From MWH-TA3 sp044353905 (GTDB lineage: Bacteria; Actinomycetota; Actinomycetes; Actinomycetales; Microbacteriaceae): a DNA stretch of 49,154 nt. The stretch's first letter is position 1. Each line of letters begins with the position of its first letter. The stretch lies in NCBI GenBank assembly GCA_044353905.1, contig JBILBA010000007.1, positions 1-49,154 on the forward strand, read 5' to 3'. A program made the translations under genes and the position numbers. Positions 41,678 through 49,154 of the stretch are shown here, one piece after another. The notes under the pieces are model-generated. The model was not told where the DNA came from. It searched no databases and saw only the letters and a program-made list of their open reading frames with translations.

Positions 41678-43240
41678 TTATTCCCACTCGATGGTGCCGG
41701 GCGGTTTCGAGGTGATGTCGAGAACGACGCGATTGACGTCCTTGACCTCGTTGGTGATTCGATTCGAAATCTTGGCGAGGACGTCGTACGGCACGCGGGT
41801 CCAGTCCGCGGTCATCGCGTCTTCACTCGACACGGGACGCAAAACGATGGGGTGTCCGTAGGTGCGACCGTCGCCCTGCACTCCGACCGAACGGACGTCG
41901 GCGAGAAGAACCACGGGGCACTGCCAAATGTCCTGGTCGAGTCCGGCGGCGGTGAGTTCGGCACGCACGATGGCATCGGCGGCGCGAAGTAGGTCGAGGC
42001 GCTCTTGTGTGACCTCACCGACGATTCGAATTCCGAGGCCGGGGCCGGGGAACGGCTGGCGTCCCACGATGAGTTCGGGAAGCCCGAGCTCGCGACCGAT
42101 GGCGCGCACCTCGTCCTTGAACAGTTCGCGAAGCGGCTCGACGAGTTCGAATTGAAGGTCCTCGGGCAGCCCGCCGACGTTGTGATGAGACTTGATGGTT
42201 GCCGTGCCGCTGCCCCCACCGCTCTCGACCACGTCGGGATACAGCGTTCCTTGCACGAGGAATCGGACCTTCTTGCCCGCGTTCGCGGCTTCGGCGACCA
42301 GGTCTGCCTCGGCGGTCTCGAATGCACGGATGAATTCCCGCCCGATCGTCTTGCGTTTCGTCTCGGGGTCGGTGACGCCCTTCAACTCGGCGAGGAACTT
42401 ATCCGCGACATCGATGGTAACGAGTCGAACTCCGGTGGCCGCCACGAAATCACGTTCGACCTGTTGGCGTTCTCCTTCGCGAAGGAGTCCGTGGTCAACG
42501 AACACACAAATGAGTTGATCGCCAACGGCTTTGTGCACGAGTGCTGCGGCGACCGCTGAATCGACTCCGCCCGACAGCCCACAGATGACGAGATCGTCAC
42601 CGACCTGCGCGCGGATTTTCGTGACCTGCTCGTCGATGACATTCCCGCTCGTCCAGTCGGGCGCGATTCCCGCTCCGTTCCAGAGGAAGTTCTCGAGGAC
42701 ACGCTGACCGAAATCGGAGTGCACAACCTCGGGGTGCCACTGCACGCCAAACATCCTCGTCTCGGTGTTTTCGAACGCCGCAACCGGAGTGGCGTCCGTC
42801 GATGCGGTGACCGTGAATCCGGGCGGTGCCGTTTCCACACGATCGCCGTGGCTCATCCAGCAGGTTTGCTCGGCCGGCTGTTCGGCGAAGAGAACTCCGC
42901 CCGTCACGCGAGCCTCGGTCGCGCCGTATTCACGTAAACCCGTGTTCGCCACCCCGCCCCCGAGCTGCTGGGCCATGACCTGAAATCCGTAACAGATTCC
43001 CAAGACTGGGATTCCGAGCTCGACGATTCCCGGGTCGAGCGACGGCGAACCGGGTTCGTAGACGCTCGACGGACCGCCGGACAGGATGATGGCGAGAGGC
43101 TGCTTGTCTGCAACTTCTGCGGCCGTAATGGTGTGCGGCACGATCTCGCTGTACACGTGCGCTTCTCGAACGCGCCGCGCAATCAGCTGCGCATACTGAG
43201 CGCCAAAGTCAACGACGAGAACGGGTCGGTGAGTCGTCAC
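41678..43240 (-). CDS. guaA: GMP synthase (glutamine-hydrolysing)
   Basis: Converts XMP to GMP with ATP and glutamine. 520 aa. Glutaminase half with the catalytic Cys in GICYGFQVMAQQ and His-Glu in GVQWHPEVVH; ATP-pyrophosphatase half with the P-loop GLSGGVDSAV; C-terminal dimerisation part with RPVSSEDAMTADW and PPGTIEWE at the very end, as usual. The start is GTG 43240, overlapping the DUF3817 stop by 4 bases (GTGA), so the two are translationally coupled. Confidence 0.95.
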   Translation of the reverse strand: MTTHRPVLVVDFGAQYAQLIARRVREAHVYSEIVPHTITAAEVADKQPLAIILSGGPSSVYEPGSPSLDPGIVELGIPVLGICYGFQVMAQQLGGGVANTGLREYGATEARVTGGVLFAEQPAEQTCWMSHGDRVETAPPGFTVTASTDATPVAAFENTETRMFGVQWHPEVVHSDFGQRVLENFLWNGAGIAPDWTSGNVIDEQVTKIRAQVGDDLVICGLSGGVDSAVAAALVHKAVGDQLICVFVDHGLLREGERQQVERDFVAATGVRLVTIDVADKFLAELKGVTDPETKRKTIGREFIRAFETAEADLVAEAANAGKKVRFLVQGTLYPDVVESGGGSGTATIKSHHNVGGLPEDLQFELVEPLRELFKDEVRAIGRELGLPELIVGRQPFPGPGLGIRIVGEVTQERLDLLRAADAIVRAELTAAGLDQDIWQCPVVLLADVRSVGVQGDGRTYGHPIVLRPVSSEDAMTADWTRVPYDVLAKISNRITNEVKDVNRVVLDITSKPPGTIEWE

Positions 43241-43620
43241 CGAGTGGCCTCGTCAACCATGCGACGGACACGGCCTTCCGTGATGAACGAGAGGAAGGGC
43301 ACGACTCCGCCGAGAGCGAGCATGGGGAAGTAGAGGAGGGGCCATCGCATTGCGGTCCATAGTTGGAACGACGCGAACAGATACACGACGTATAGCCATC
43401 CGTGGACAATCAAAATCCATGTCGAAATGTTGATTGCAACGGTCGTGTCCGTCGGCACAAGGGCGAGAAATCCGAACGGGCCACCCGCTTCGATCTCGAC
43501 GCCGAACGCGTATTTGAGAATCATCTCTGCCGTCAACAGCAGCAGCATTCCACCGGTGATGTAAGCGGCAATTCGAAACGTCTTTTCCGCTTTCAGTGCT
43601 TTGTCGCGCGCAATCGCCAT
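43237..43620 (-). CDS. DUF3817 family membrane protein
   Basis: 127 aa with three hydrophobic segments (about 17-40, 62-88, 93-113). Actinobacterial DUF3817 members have the pattern FRIAAYITGGMLLLL, HGWLYVVYL, and GGVVPFLSFI with a basic tail (EGRVRRMVDE). Function unknown, but the gene is very often next to guaA in Actinobacteria as here. ATG 43620 follows a TAGAAT box by 6 bases, so the DUF3817-guaA message is probably leaderless. Confidence 0.85.
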   Translation of the reverse strand: MAIARDKALKAEKTFRIAAYITGGMLLLLTAEMILKYAFGVEIEAGGPFGFLALVPTDTTVAINISTWILIVHGWLYVVYLFASFQLWTAMRWPLLYFPMLALGGVVPFLSFITEGRVRRMVDEATR

Positions 43621-43626
43621 GAGTCA

Positions 43627-43632
43627 ATTCTA
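43627..43632 (-). promoter_or_regulatory. -10 box of leaderless DUF3817-guaA promoter
   Basis: TAGAAT on the minus strand, 6 bases before ATG 43620. Its first three bases are the TAG stop of the SURF1 gene (43630-43632). Confidence 0.6.
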
Positions 43633-44367
43633 GGGTTTGACTCCGGCGGCCGCGTCCGCTTCCCGCTCGACGGCGTCCGTGACGAGTCGGTACCAGAAAT
43701 AGAGAGCGAAGACGGCGAAGAACGCCCATTCGATCGCGTAAAAGATGTTGAGCCAGTTGAGCGCGGCTTGCGGCAACGGCTTGACCGACGCGATGGTCTC
43801 CAGCGGGGGCGTTGCCGTGTCCAGGACAAGGAAGGCGTCCCACATCGTGTCGCAGTCCCAGCGATTGATAAGGTCAGAGCTCGACACGACGGTCAGACGA
43901 CCGTTGTCGTAGTCGCCCGTCGACGGGTCATCACTGGGCACGAGTCGTCCGATCAGCGGGGACGGCGAGTCGTCGATCACGATGAAATCGTCGGGGTTCA
44001 CGCTGGACGCCCACCCGATTGCCACGGGAAGACACGCGCCGTCGGCAGTCCGAGTGTTTGCGACGAGCCACTCGCCCATGTCGCTTCCCTGGCGTCGATC
44101 GAGAACAACGATCCGTTCCTGCGTCCACGTCGCGGTGACCGCGACGCGGCGACCTCCATCGCTCAACGGCAAACCGGCTCCGGGTTCAAGAACCGACGTG
44201 ATGGGTACGGGGGTTTCGGTGTCGACCTCGACGATTGTTGCTTCGGCGATGGCGCGTTCTACCTGCCACTGACCCAACGCCGCGAAAACCCCCGCGAGAA
44301 TCAAACACGCGAGGAGCCCGGCGATCCAGCGAGGCTGTCGTGCCATCGCCCACCATGCGCGTGTCAT
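43630..44367 (-). CDS. SURF1 family cytochrome oxidase assembly protein
   Basis: 245 aa. SURF1 layout: N-terminal helix at about 14-34 (RWIAGLLACLILAGVFAALGQWQ, with the G-x-W-Q motif), a large external domain, and a C-terminal helix (about 205-228, NIFYAIEWAFFAVFALYFWYRL). It helps heme a insertion into cytochrome c oxidase. WTQERIVVLDRR and the NWLNIFYAIEW region are typical. It sits in the purine cluster between guaB3 and DUF3817, 10 bases after guaB3, so its expression may be tied to it. Confidence 0.88.
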   Translation of the reverse strand: MTRAWWAMARQPRWIAGLLACLILAGVFAALGQWQVERAIAEATIVEVDTETPVPITSVLEPGAGLPLSDGGRRVAVTATWTQERIVVLDRRQGSDMGEWLVANTRTADGACLPVAIGWASSVNPDDFIVIDDSPSPLIGRLVPSDDPSTGDYDNGRLTVVSSSDLINRWDCDTMWDAFLVLDTATPPLETIASVKPLPQAALNWLNIFYAIEWAFFAVFALYFWYRLVTDAVEREADAAAGVKP

Positions 44368-44377
44368 CGGTGTCTAC

Positions 44378-45493
44378 TCACGCGGTCGGGTCGACGACGA
44401 CCTCAACCCGTTGGAATTCCTTGAGGTCGCTGTAGCCGGTGGTCGCCATCGCTCGGCGCAGTGCCCCGATGAGGTTCGACTGTCCGTTCGCGTGGCGGGA
44501 CGGGCCGAACAAGACCTCGTCGAGCGGACCGATCTGTCCGACCCAGACACGGTTACCTCGCGGGAGGTCGGCGTGGTAGGCCTCTTGACCCCAGTGCCAT
44601 CCGTTTCCGGGGGTGTCCGTCGCCCGAGCGAGAGTCGTTCCGAGCATGACGGCGTCGGCTCCCATGGCGATCGCTTTCACGATGTCGCCAGACAATCCCA
44701 GTCCGCCATCGGCGATGACGTGGACGTAGCGTCCACCCGATTCGTCAAGATAATCACGGCGAGCGCCGGCCACATCGGCTAGCGCGGTAGCCATAGGAAC
44801 TTCGACTCCGAGTGAGGTTCGTGTGGTGGATGCCGCGCCTCCGCCGAAACCGACGAGAACGCCGGCGGCACCCGTTCGCATCAGGTGAAGTGCCGCGGTG
44901 TACGTCGCGGCGCCGCCAACGATGACGGGCACATCAAGTTCGTAAATGAACTGCTTCAGATTGAGCGGTTCGCCCGTCGGCGAGACGTGCTCGGCACTCA
45001 CGGTGTTACCGCGAATCACAAAGAGGTCGACGCCCGACTTGGTCACAACGTCGTGGAATTCGACGGTTCGTTGCGGGCTCAACGCGCCAGCGACGGGGAC
45101 GCCGGCATCCCGAATCTCGCCGAGGCGCTGTTCGATGAGTTGCGGCTTGATTGGCTCGGAATACATCTTTTGCATTTCGGCCGTTGCGATATCGATAGGG
45201 AGTTCACGGATCTTCTCGATCACGGCCTCGGGGTTGTCGTAACGCGTCCAGAGTCCTTCAAGGTTGAGAACACCGATGCCGCCGAGCTTGCCGATTGTGA
45301 TGGCGGTGCGCGGAGAGACGACCGAGTCCATCGGCGCTGCGAGGACCGGGATTTCAAACTTGAGCGCATCGATCGACCACGTCGTGCTGACCGCCTCGGG
45401 GTCGCGGGTGCGGCGGCTCGGCACCACCGCGATGTCATCGAACGAGAACGCGCGACGAGCGCGCTTGGCACGACCGATTTCGATATCACTCAT
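44378..45493 (-). CDS. guaB3: GuaB3 family IMP dehydrogenase-related protein
   Basis: 371 aa TIM barrel without CBS domains, from the IMPDH/GMP reductase superfamily. Begins EIGRAKRARRAFSFDDIAVVPSRRTRDP, the actinobacterial GuaB3 pattern. APMDSVVSP and the phosphate-binding GGLGLSGDIVKAIAMGADAVMLG are family-wide. The active-site loop Cys of IMPDH and GMPR (G-S-x-C-x-T) is not evident; the equivalent stretch here is GVLVGFGGGAASTTRTSLGV. A cyanobacterial GuaB3 has been reported to act as a GMP reductase, so the function of this paralogue is open. It follows guaB by 9 bases. Confidence 0.9.
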   Translation of the reverse strand: MSDIEIGRAKRARRAFSFDDIAVVPSRRTRDPEAVSTTWSIDALKFEIPVLAAPMDSVVSPRTAITIGKLGGIGVLNLEGLWTRYDNPEAVIEKIRELPIDIATAEMQKMYSEPIKPQLIEQRLGEIRDAGVPVAGALSPQRTVEFHDVVTKSGVDLFVIRGNTVSAEHVSPTGEPLNLKQFIYELDVPVIVGGAATYTAALHLMRTGAAGVLVGFGGGAASTTRTSLGVEVPMATALADVAGARRDYLDESGGRYVHVIADGGLGLSGDIVKAIAMGADAVMLGTTLARATDTPGNGWHWGQEAYHADLPRGNRVWVGQIGPLDEVLFGPSRHANGQSNLIGALRRAMATTGYSDLKEFQRVEVVVDPTA

Positions 45494-45502
45494 GATCGTC
45501 GC

Positions 45503-47005
45503 CTATCGCTTGTAGTTCGGGGCTTCGACAATCATCTGAATGTCGTGCGGGTGTGATTCCTTGAGTCCCGCCGGAGTGATGCGCACGAACTTGCCGTTCG
45601 CTTTGAGATCCGTGATCGTTCGAGCGCCCGTGTAGAACATCGACTGGCGCAGTCCTCCCAGCAATTGATACATGACCGATGCGAGCGGGCCACGATATGC
45701 AACTCGGCCTTCGATGCCCTCGGCGATGAGCTGGTCGTCGCTGGGGACGTCGGCTTGGAAATAACGGTCGCGGGAATACGAGGTCTTGTTTCCGCGCGTC
45801 TGCAGTGCTCCGAGCGAACCCATTCCGCGGTACGCCTTGTACTGCTTTCCGTTCTCGAACACCAGGTCGCCAGGGCTTTCGTCCGTTCCGGCCAAGAGCG
45901 AGCCGAGCATGACGACCTCGGCACCCGCAACGAGCGCCTTGGCGATATCGCCCGAGTACTGGAGCCCGCCGTCGGCGATGACGGGAACGCCCGCTTTTTT
46001 CGCTGCCTTAGAGGCTTCATAAATGGCGGTGATCTGGGGAACGCCGACACCGGCGACAATTCGCGTGGTGCAAATCGAACCCGGGCCAACCCCTACCTTG
46101 ACGGCATCGACACCCGCTGCGATGAGCGAGGCCGCGCCCGCTTCGGTCGCCACGTTTCCGCCAATCACGTCGATGTGTGCAAAGGACTTATCGGCCTTCA
46201 GTTTCTTCACGATGTCGAGGACGCCCGATGAGTCTCCGTTCGCCGTGTCCACGACGAGGATGTCGACGCCCGCATCGCGCAACGCACACGCACGCTCCCA
46301 AGCGTCACCGAAGAACCCGATCGCCGCACCTACGCGAAGTCGGCCTTCGTCGTCCTTCGTCGCGTTCGGGTACAACTCGCTCTTCTCAAAGTCTTTGACC
46401 GTGATGAGCCCGACCAATTTGCCCGCGTCATCGACGAGTGGGAGTTTCTCAATCTTGTGTTGGGCGAACAACGCGACGGCGTCGTCGTCGCTGATCGACG
46501 CCCGACCGGTGACGAGAGGCATCGGTGTCATGACGTCTTTGACGAGAGTCTTTTCGGCTTCATCGCGCGGAACGAAACGCATGTCGCGATTGGTGATGAT
46601 TCCCAGAAGAACGCCATCCTCGTCCACAACAGGAAGACCGGACACACGAAACTGTCCGCAGATTCGGTCGACTTCGGCGACAGAGGTGCTGGGGGTCGTC
46701 GTCACGGGGTTGGTGATCATCCCCGATTCGCTGCGCTTGACCTTGTCGACCTGCGCCGCTTGGTCCTCGATGGACAGGTTGCGGTGAATGATGCCGATTC
46801 CACCCTGGCGGGCCATTCCAATCGCCATCCGCGACTCGGTGACGGTGTCCATTGCGCTGGACACAATCGGTGCCCAGAGCGTGATGCGCTTCGTCAAGCG
46901 ACTCGAGGTGTTCGCTTCGGACGGAATGACGTCGGTGTGCTCGGGAAGGAGCATGACATCGTCATAGGTCAGTCCGGTAAGACCGAAGGGGTCGTTGCCA
47001 CTCAT
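45503..47005 (-). CDS. guaB: inosine-5'-monophosphate dehydrogenase
   Basis: IMP to XMP, the committed step to GMP. 500 aa. TIM barrel with a CBS pair inserted (about 95-210: ITNRDMRFVPRDE and LITVKDFEKSELYPN). Active-site loop with catalytic Cys in GPGSICTTRIVAG, and NGDSSGVLDIV and GGNVATEAGA for substrate. The frame is open to 47023, but ATG 47005 is chosen as GAAAGGGG lies about 6 bases ahead. guaB, guaB3, SURF1, DUF3817 and guaA run in that order on the minus strand. Confidence 0.95.
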   Translation of the reverse strand: MSGNDPFGLTGLTYDDVMLLPEHTDVIPSEANTSSRLTKRITLWAPIVSSAMDTVTESRMAIGMARQGGIGIIHRNLSIEDQAAQVDKVKRSESGMITNPVTTTPSTSVAEVDRICGQFRVSGLPVVDEDGVLLGIITNRDMRFVPRDEAEKTLVKDVMTPMPLVTGRASISDDDAVALFAQHKIEKLPLVDDAGKLVGLITVKDFEKSELYPNATKDDEGRLRVGAAIGFFGDAWERACALRDAGVDILVVDTANGDSSGVLDIVKKLKADKSFAHIDVIGGNVATEAGAASLIAAGVDAVKVGVGPGSICTTRIVAGVGVPQITAIYEASKAAKKAGVPVIADGGLQYSGDIAKALVAGAEVVMLGSLLAGTDESPGDLVFENGKQYKAYRGMGSLGALQTRGNKTSYSRDRYFQADVPSDDQLIAEGIEGRVAYRGPLASVMYQLLGGLRQSMFYTGARTITDLKANGKFVRITPAGLKESHPHDIQMIVEAPNYKR

Positions 47006-47206
47006 GGATTCCCCTTTCCGCAAAAAATTACGACAATAAGTGTGCTCTCGCTACTTTTATCGTAGCCGAGTTCCCAAATGGCATAGTTTCCCGACATAAT
47101 GGGGCAGGTTCATTTAATTGCGGTTAAGCGCGAAACAGATGTTCCCCAGAGTGTGGAAATCGATCCCGGTTAGACGAGGTGCTGCCGGGTCCTAGCAGGA
47201 GGTCTT
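47006..47206. other. 201-base divergent spacer between guaB and the LIV-type operon
   Basis: The largest gap without a gene or riboswitch. Minus strand: TACGAT (47059-47064) could be the guaB -10, with a leader near 47 bases. Plus strand: no clear -10; CATAAT (47094-47099) is a weak option. A 5-bp stem CCCGG/CCGGG spans about 47165-47190, just before the AGGAGG of the permease gene. No operator palindrome found. Confidence 0.4.
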
Positions 47207-48538
47207 GTGAGGACCATGTCAACAATGCGACGGAACGCGAGTCGACTCGCGAGCGCAGTGGGTGCCTTCGTCTTGGCATTCGGTGTTCTCGGGCTCGCAT
47301 CGCCCGCACAGGCGGATGTCGTCAACCCCGAAATGCCGTTCAAGATCAGTGGAAACGTCCAAAACAAGGGCGAGCCGATCGGCGGCGTGACCATCAACCT
47401 CACGGGTGGTGGTGGCTACGCGGCCACGGTCATGACCGACGCCGAGGGCAAGTTCACCGCCGGAGTTCCGGAAAAGGAAGCCGACTACACGGTCTCGGTC
47501 GATGAATCGACTCTGCCTGACGGTGTCGCGGTAATCGACAACCCGGCGACTGAATTCGTCGAAGCGAACGTTCAGACGGTGACGGTGGGTCCCGGTGGAC
47601 GAGCAGCCATGAACTTCTTCATTGGACAGGGCGAGCGCACCACAACGAGCATGTTCGACCAGGTTGTTCAGCGACTGATCTCAGGCCTCAACTTCGGACT
47701 CATGCTGGCGCTGGCATCGGTCGGCCTCTCCCTGATTTACGGCACGACGGGTATTTCAAACTTCGCGCACGCCGAACTCGTCACATTCGGCGCAATCGCC
47801 ACCCTCGGTCTGGTCGCGGTGATGGGCGAGGGCCTCTTGTGGCTCGCCATCCCGATCGCGCTCGTCTTGTCCGGCGCGTTGGGATGGGGAATGGATGCCG
47901 CGCTATGGGCACCGCTACGACGGCGTGGCATGGGGCTCGTGCAACTCATGATCGTCTCTATCGGCCTCTCGCTCGGAATTCGCTACACCTACCAGTTCTT
48001 CATCGGTGGAAAGACCGAGCAACTTCCGGGCTCGGGTGCTGAACGCTTCAACCTGTTCGGTTCGGTTTCGCTCACCATCACTGACATGGTCAGCATGGGA
48101 GTTTCTGTACTGCTCATCATCGCCTTCGCCTGGTGGCTCAGCGCGTCCAAGATCGGTAAAGCGACCCGTGCGATCTCGGACAACCCCAGCCTCGCCGCGT
48201 CGTCGGGAATCGACGTCGACGGTGTCGTTCGGATTGTCTGGATTATCGGGTCGGTTCTCGCCGGATTCTCGGGGATCCTGTGGGCCTACTTCCGCCCCGG
48301 AATTCGCTGGGACATGGGTGGGCAAATTCTTCTGCTCATCTTCGCCGCAACAACCCTCGGTGGCCTCGGTACGGCATACGGTGCGCTGGTCGGCTCACTG
48401 ATCGTGGGAATTCTCGTCGAGGGCTCGAGCTTGTTCATCCCGGCTGACCTTAAATACGTCGGTGCACTGGTTGTCCTCATCGGTATTCTGCTTTTCCGAC
48501 CTCAAGGCATTCTCGGACGCAAGGAAAGGGTGGGATAG
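47207..48538 (+). CDS. LivH-type ABC permease fused to an exported carboxypeptidase-regulatory-like domain
   Basis: 443 aa, against about 290-310 for a plain LivH. Residues 1-36 are a signal peptide (RRNAS..., hydrophobic core, SPAQA cleavage). About 46-138 is a small beta-sandwich domain of the carboxypeptidase-regulatory-like type: FKISGNVQNKGEPIGGVTIN, then TDAEGKFTAGVP, then VGPGGRAAMNFFIG. From about 148 on comes a full LivH permease (LMLALASVGLSLIYGTTGIS, NFAHAELVTFGA, about eight helices, PAD-x-KYVGALVVLIGILLFRPQG). GTG 47207 has AGGAGG 4 bases ahead; ATG 47216 is an alternative. It is followed by livM. The fused domain would face outside, near where the binding protein docks. Confidence 0.85.
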   Translation: MRTMSTMRRNASRLASAVGAFVLAFGVLGLASPAQADVVNPEMPFKISGNVQNKGEPIGGVTINLTGGGGYAATVMTDAEGKFTAGVPEKEADYTVSVDESTLPDGVAVIDNPATEFVEANVQTVTVGPGGRAAMNFFIGQGERTTTSMFDQVVQRLISGLNFGLMLALASVGLSLIYGTTGISNFAHAELVTFGAIATLGLVAVMGEGLLWLAIPIALVLSGALGWGMDAALWAPLRRRGMGLVQLMIVSIGLSLGIRYTYQFFIGGKTEQLPGSGAERFNLFGSVSLTITDMVSMGVSVLLIIAFAWWLSASKIGKATRAISDNPSLAASSGIDVDGVVRIVWIIGSVLAGFSGILWAYFRPGIRWDMGGQILLLIFAATTLGGLGTAYGALVGSLIVGILVEGSSLFIPADLKYVGALVVLIGILLFRPQGILGRKERVG

Positions 48539-48541
48539 CTC

Positions 48542-49154
48542 ATGGACTTCCTTGGAATCTTCACATCATCAATCTCGTTCATCCTAGCTCCGACGACCAT
48601 CGCCTACGCTCTGGCCACCCTCGGTCTCGCCCTTCACTTCGGCTTCGGCGGACTTCTCAACATGGGTATGGCGGGCTTCATGGCCCTCGGCGCTTACGGC
48701 TACGCGATCGGCGTTCTCACCTTCGGACTCCCGTGGTATTTCGCCGCGTTTGTCGGTATCGGAGCATCCATCGTTTTCGCTCTGATTCTCGGAATTCCCA
48801 CGCTGCGACTTCGTGGCGACTATCTCGCGATCGTGACGATTGCGGCGGCGGAAATCGTCCGATTGCTGCTGCTGAGCTCGGCCTTCGGCGGAATCACCGG
48901 CTCTGCTGACGGGCTTTCGGGCTTCAACGGCCCCGGTGGAACCATCACCAACCCGACGGTTGGCGCCGGTGGCTTCAACGATTCGAACCCCATCCCGCCG
49001 GGCGATTACGGTTTCGTGCCTTTCTTGGACAACGAACGAACCTGGTATCTACGAATCGTCGGAATCATCATTTTGACGCTCGCGATCTTCATCGTGTGGC
49101 GACTCGTCAATTCACCGTGGGGTCGTGTGATCAAGGGAATTCGTGAAGACGAGG
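48542..49154 (+). CDS. LivM-type ABC permease, 3' end beyond window
   Basis: The first 204 residues are visible. FGFGGLLNMGMAGFMALGAYG is the LivM signature near residue 35-55, and GIPTLRLRGDYLAIVTIAAAEIVR the conserved loop near 95-118; several membrane helices. Starts ATG 48542, 3 bases after the livH stop, with GGGTGGG ahead. Together with the fused LivH it forms the membrane part of a branched-chain amino acid (or amide/urea type) importer whose ATPases and binding protein probably lie to the right. Confidence 0.9.
   Translation, partial: MDFLGIFTSSISFILAPTTIAYALATLGLALHFGFGGLLNMGMAGFMALGAYGYAIGVLTFGLPWYFAAFVGIGASIVFALILGIPTLRLRGDYLAIVTIAAAEIVRLLLLSSAFGGITGSADGLSGFNGPGGTITNPTVGAGGFNDSNPIPPGDYGFVPFLDNERTWYLRIVGIIILTLAIFIVWRLVNSPWGRVIKGIREDE

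Noticed and set aside
1..49154. CRISPR arrays, tRNA or rRNA genes, insertion sequences
   Set aside because: No regularly spaced repeats, no tRNA-like cloverleaf with CCA-ready ends, and no transposase were noticed on reading; a covariance-model scan would be needed to exclude a tRNA fully.

Overview
ORGANISM. The window reads as a compact actinobacterial chromosome, most likely a streamlined member of the Microbacteriaceae. The grounds are its gene content (sdhC-D-A-B, guaB next to guaB3, sucC-sucD followed by a PerM-type membrane protein and purN-purH, a eukaryote-like 404-aa isocitrate dehydrogenase), a GC content that looks like the high fifties, very short intergenic gaps, many 1-4 base gene overlaps, and many genes whose start codon sits 6-9 bases after a TANNNT -10 box (leaderless mRNAs). 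The family assignment is an inference. No rRNA, tRNA, CRISPR array or transposase was seen, and no stretch over 300 bases lacks a feature. 

LAYOUT. 1-890: 3' part of the tRNA hydroxylase gene trhO. 887-8912 (minus): a seven-gene nucleoside uptake and salvage operon (BMP lipoprotein, ATPase, two permeases, cytidine deaminase, thymidine phosphorylase, adenosine deaminase) with a strand-specific hairpin after the binding-protein gene. 9089-10204 (minus): mannose-1-phosphate guanylyltransferase. 10270-13578: succinate dehydrogenase. 13662-14081: an orphan fructose-type PTS EIIB. 14122-15962: exonuclease III and TrpRS. 16032-19567: FMN riboswitch and riboflavin operon ribD-ribE-ribBA-ribH. 19564-22117 (minus): ABC-2 exporter of one ATPase and two permeases. 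22207-24000: MsbA-type ABC exporter. 23996-25143: a 1.1-kb low-GC insert with two unknown membrane/coiled-coil genes, bounded by an exact 28-bp direct repeat made of the 3' end of tdk. 25117-30893: tdk, a small lipoprotein, folD, glyA, an MFS exporter and icd. 30966-31572: a toxin-antitoxin pair with an operator over its promoter and a Doc toxin lacking the catalytic His. 31641-32465: an unknown protein and a DUF805 protein. 32534-38012 (minus): purH, purN, PerM-like protein, sucD, sucC. 38113-40413 (minus): UvrD/PcrA helicase. 40474-41633: two membrane proteins. 41678-47005 (minus): guaA, DUF3817, SURF1, guaB3, guaB. 47207-49154: start of a branched-chain-amino-acid-type ABC transporter whose LivH carries a secreted extra domain. 

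HOW IT FITS TOGETHER. Most of the window is core metabolism: nucleoside scavenging, both ends of purine synthesis, TCA cycle steps (icd, sucCD, sdh), riboflavin, and one-carbon units (glyA, folD). FAD from riboflavin serves SdhA. The accessory spots are the tdk-repeat insert, the TA locus, the orphan EIIB and the LivH fusion. The best candidate for something undescribed is the 1.1-kb insert: it duplicates the tdk 3' end exactly, leaves both flanking genes intact, and carries two overlapping genes for proteins of the same layout (membrane anchor plus coiled coil) and no recombinase.
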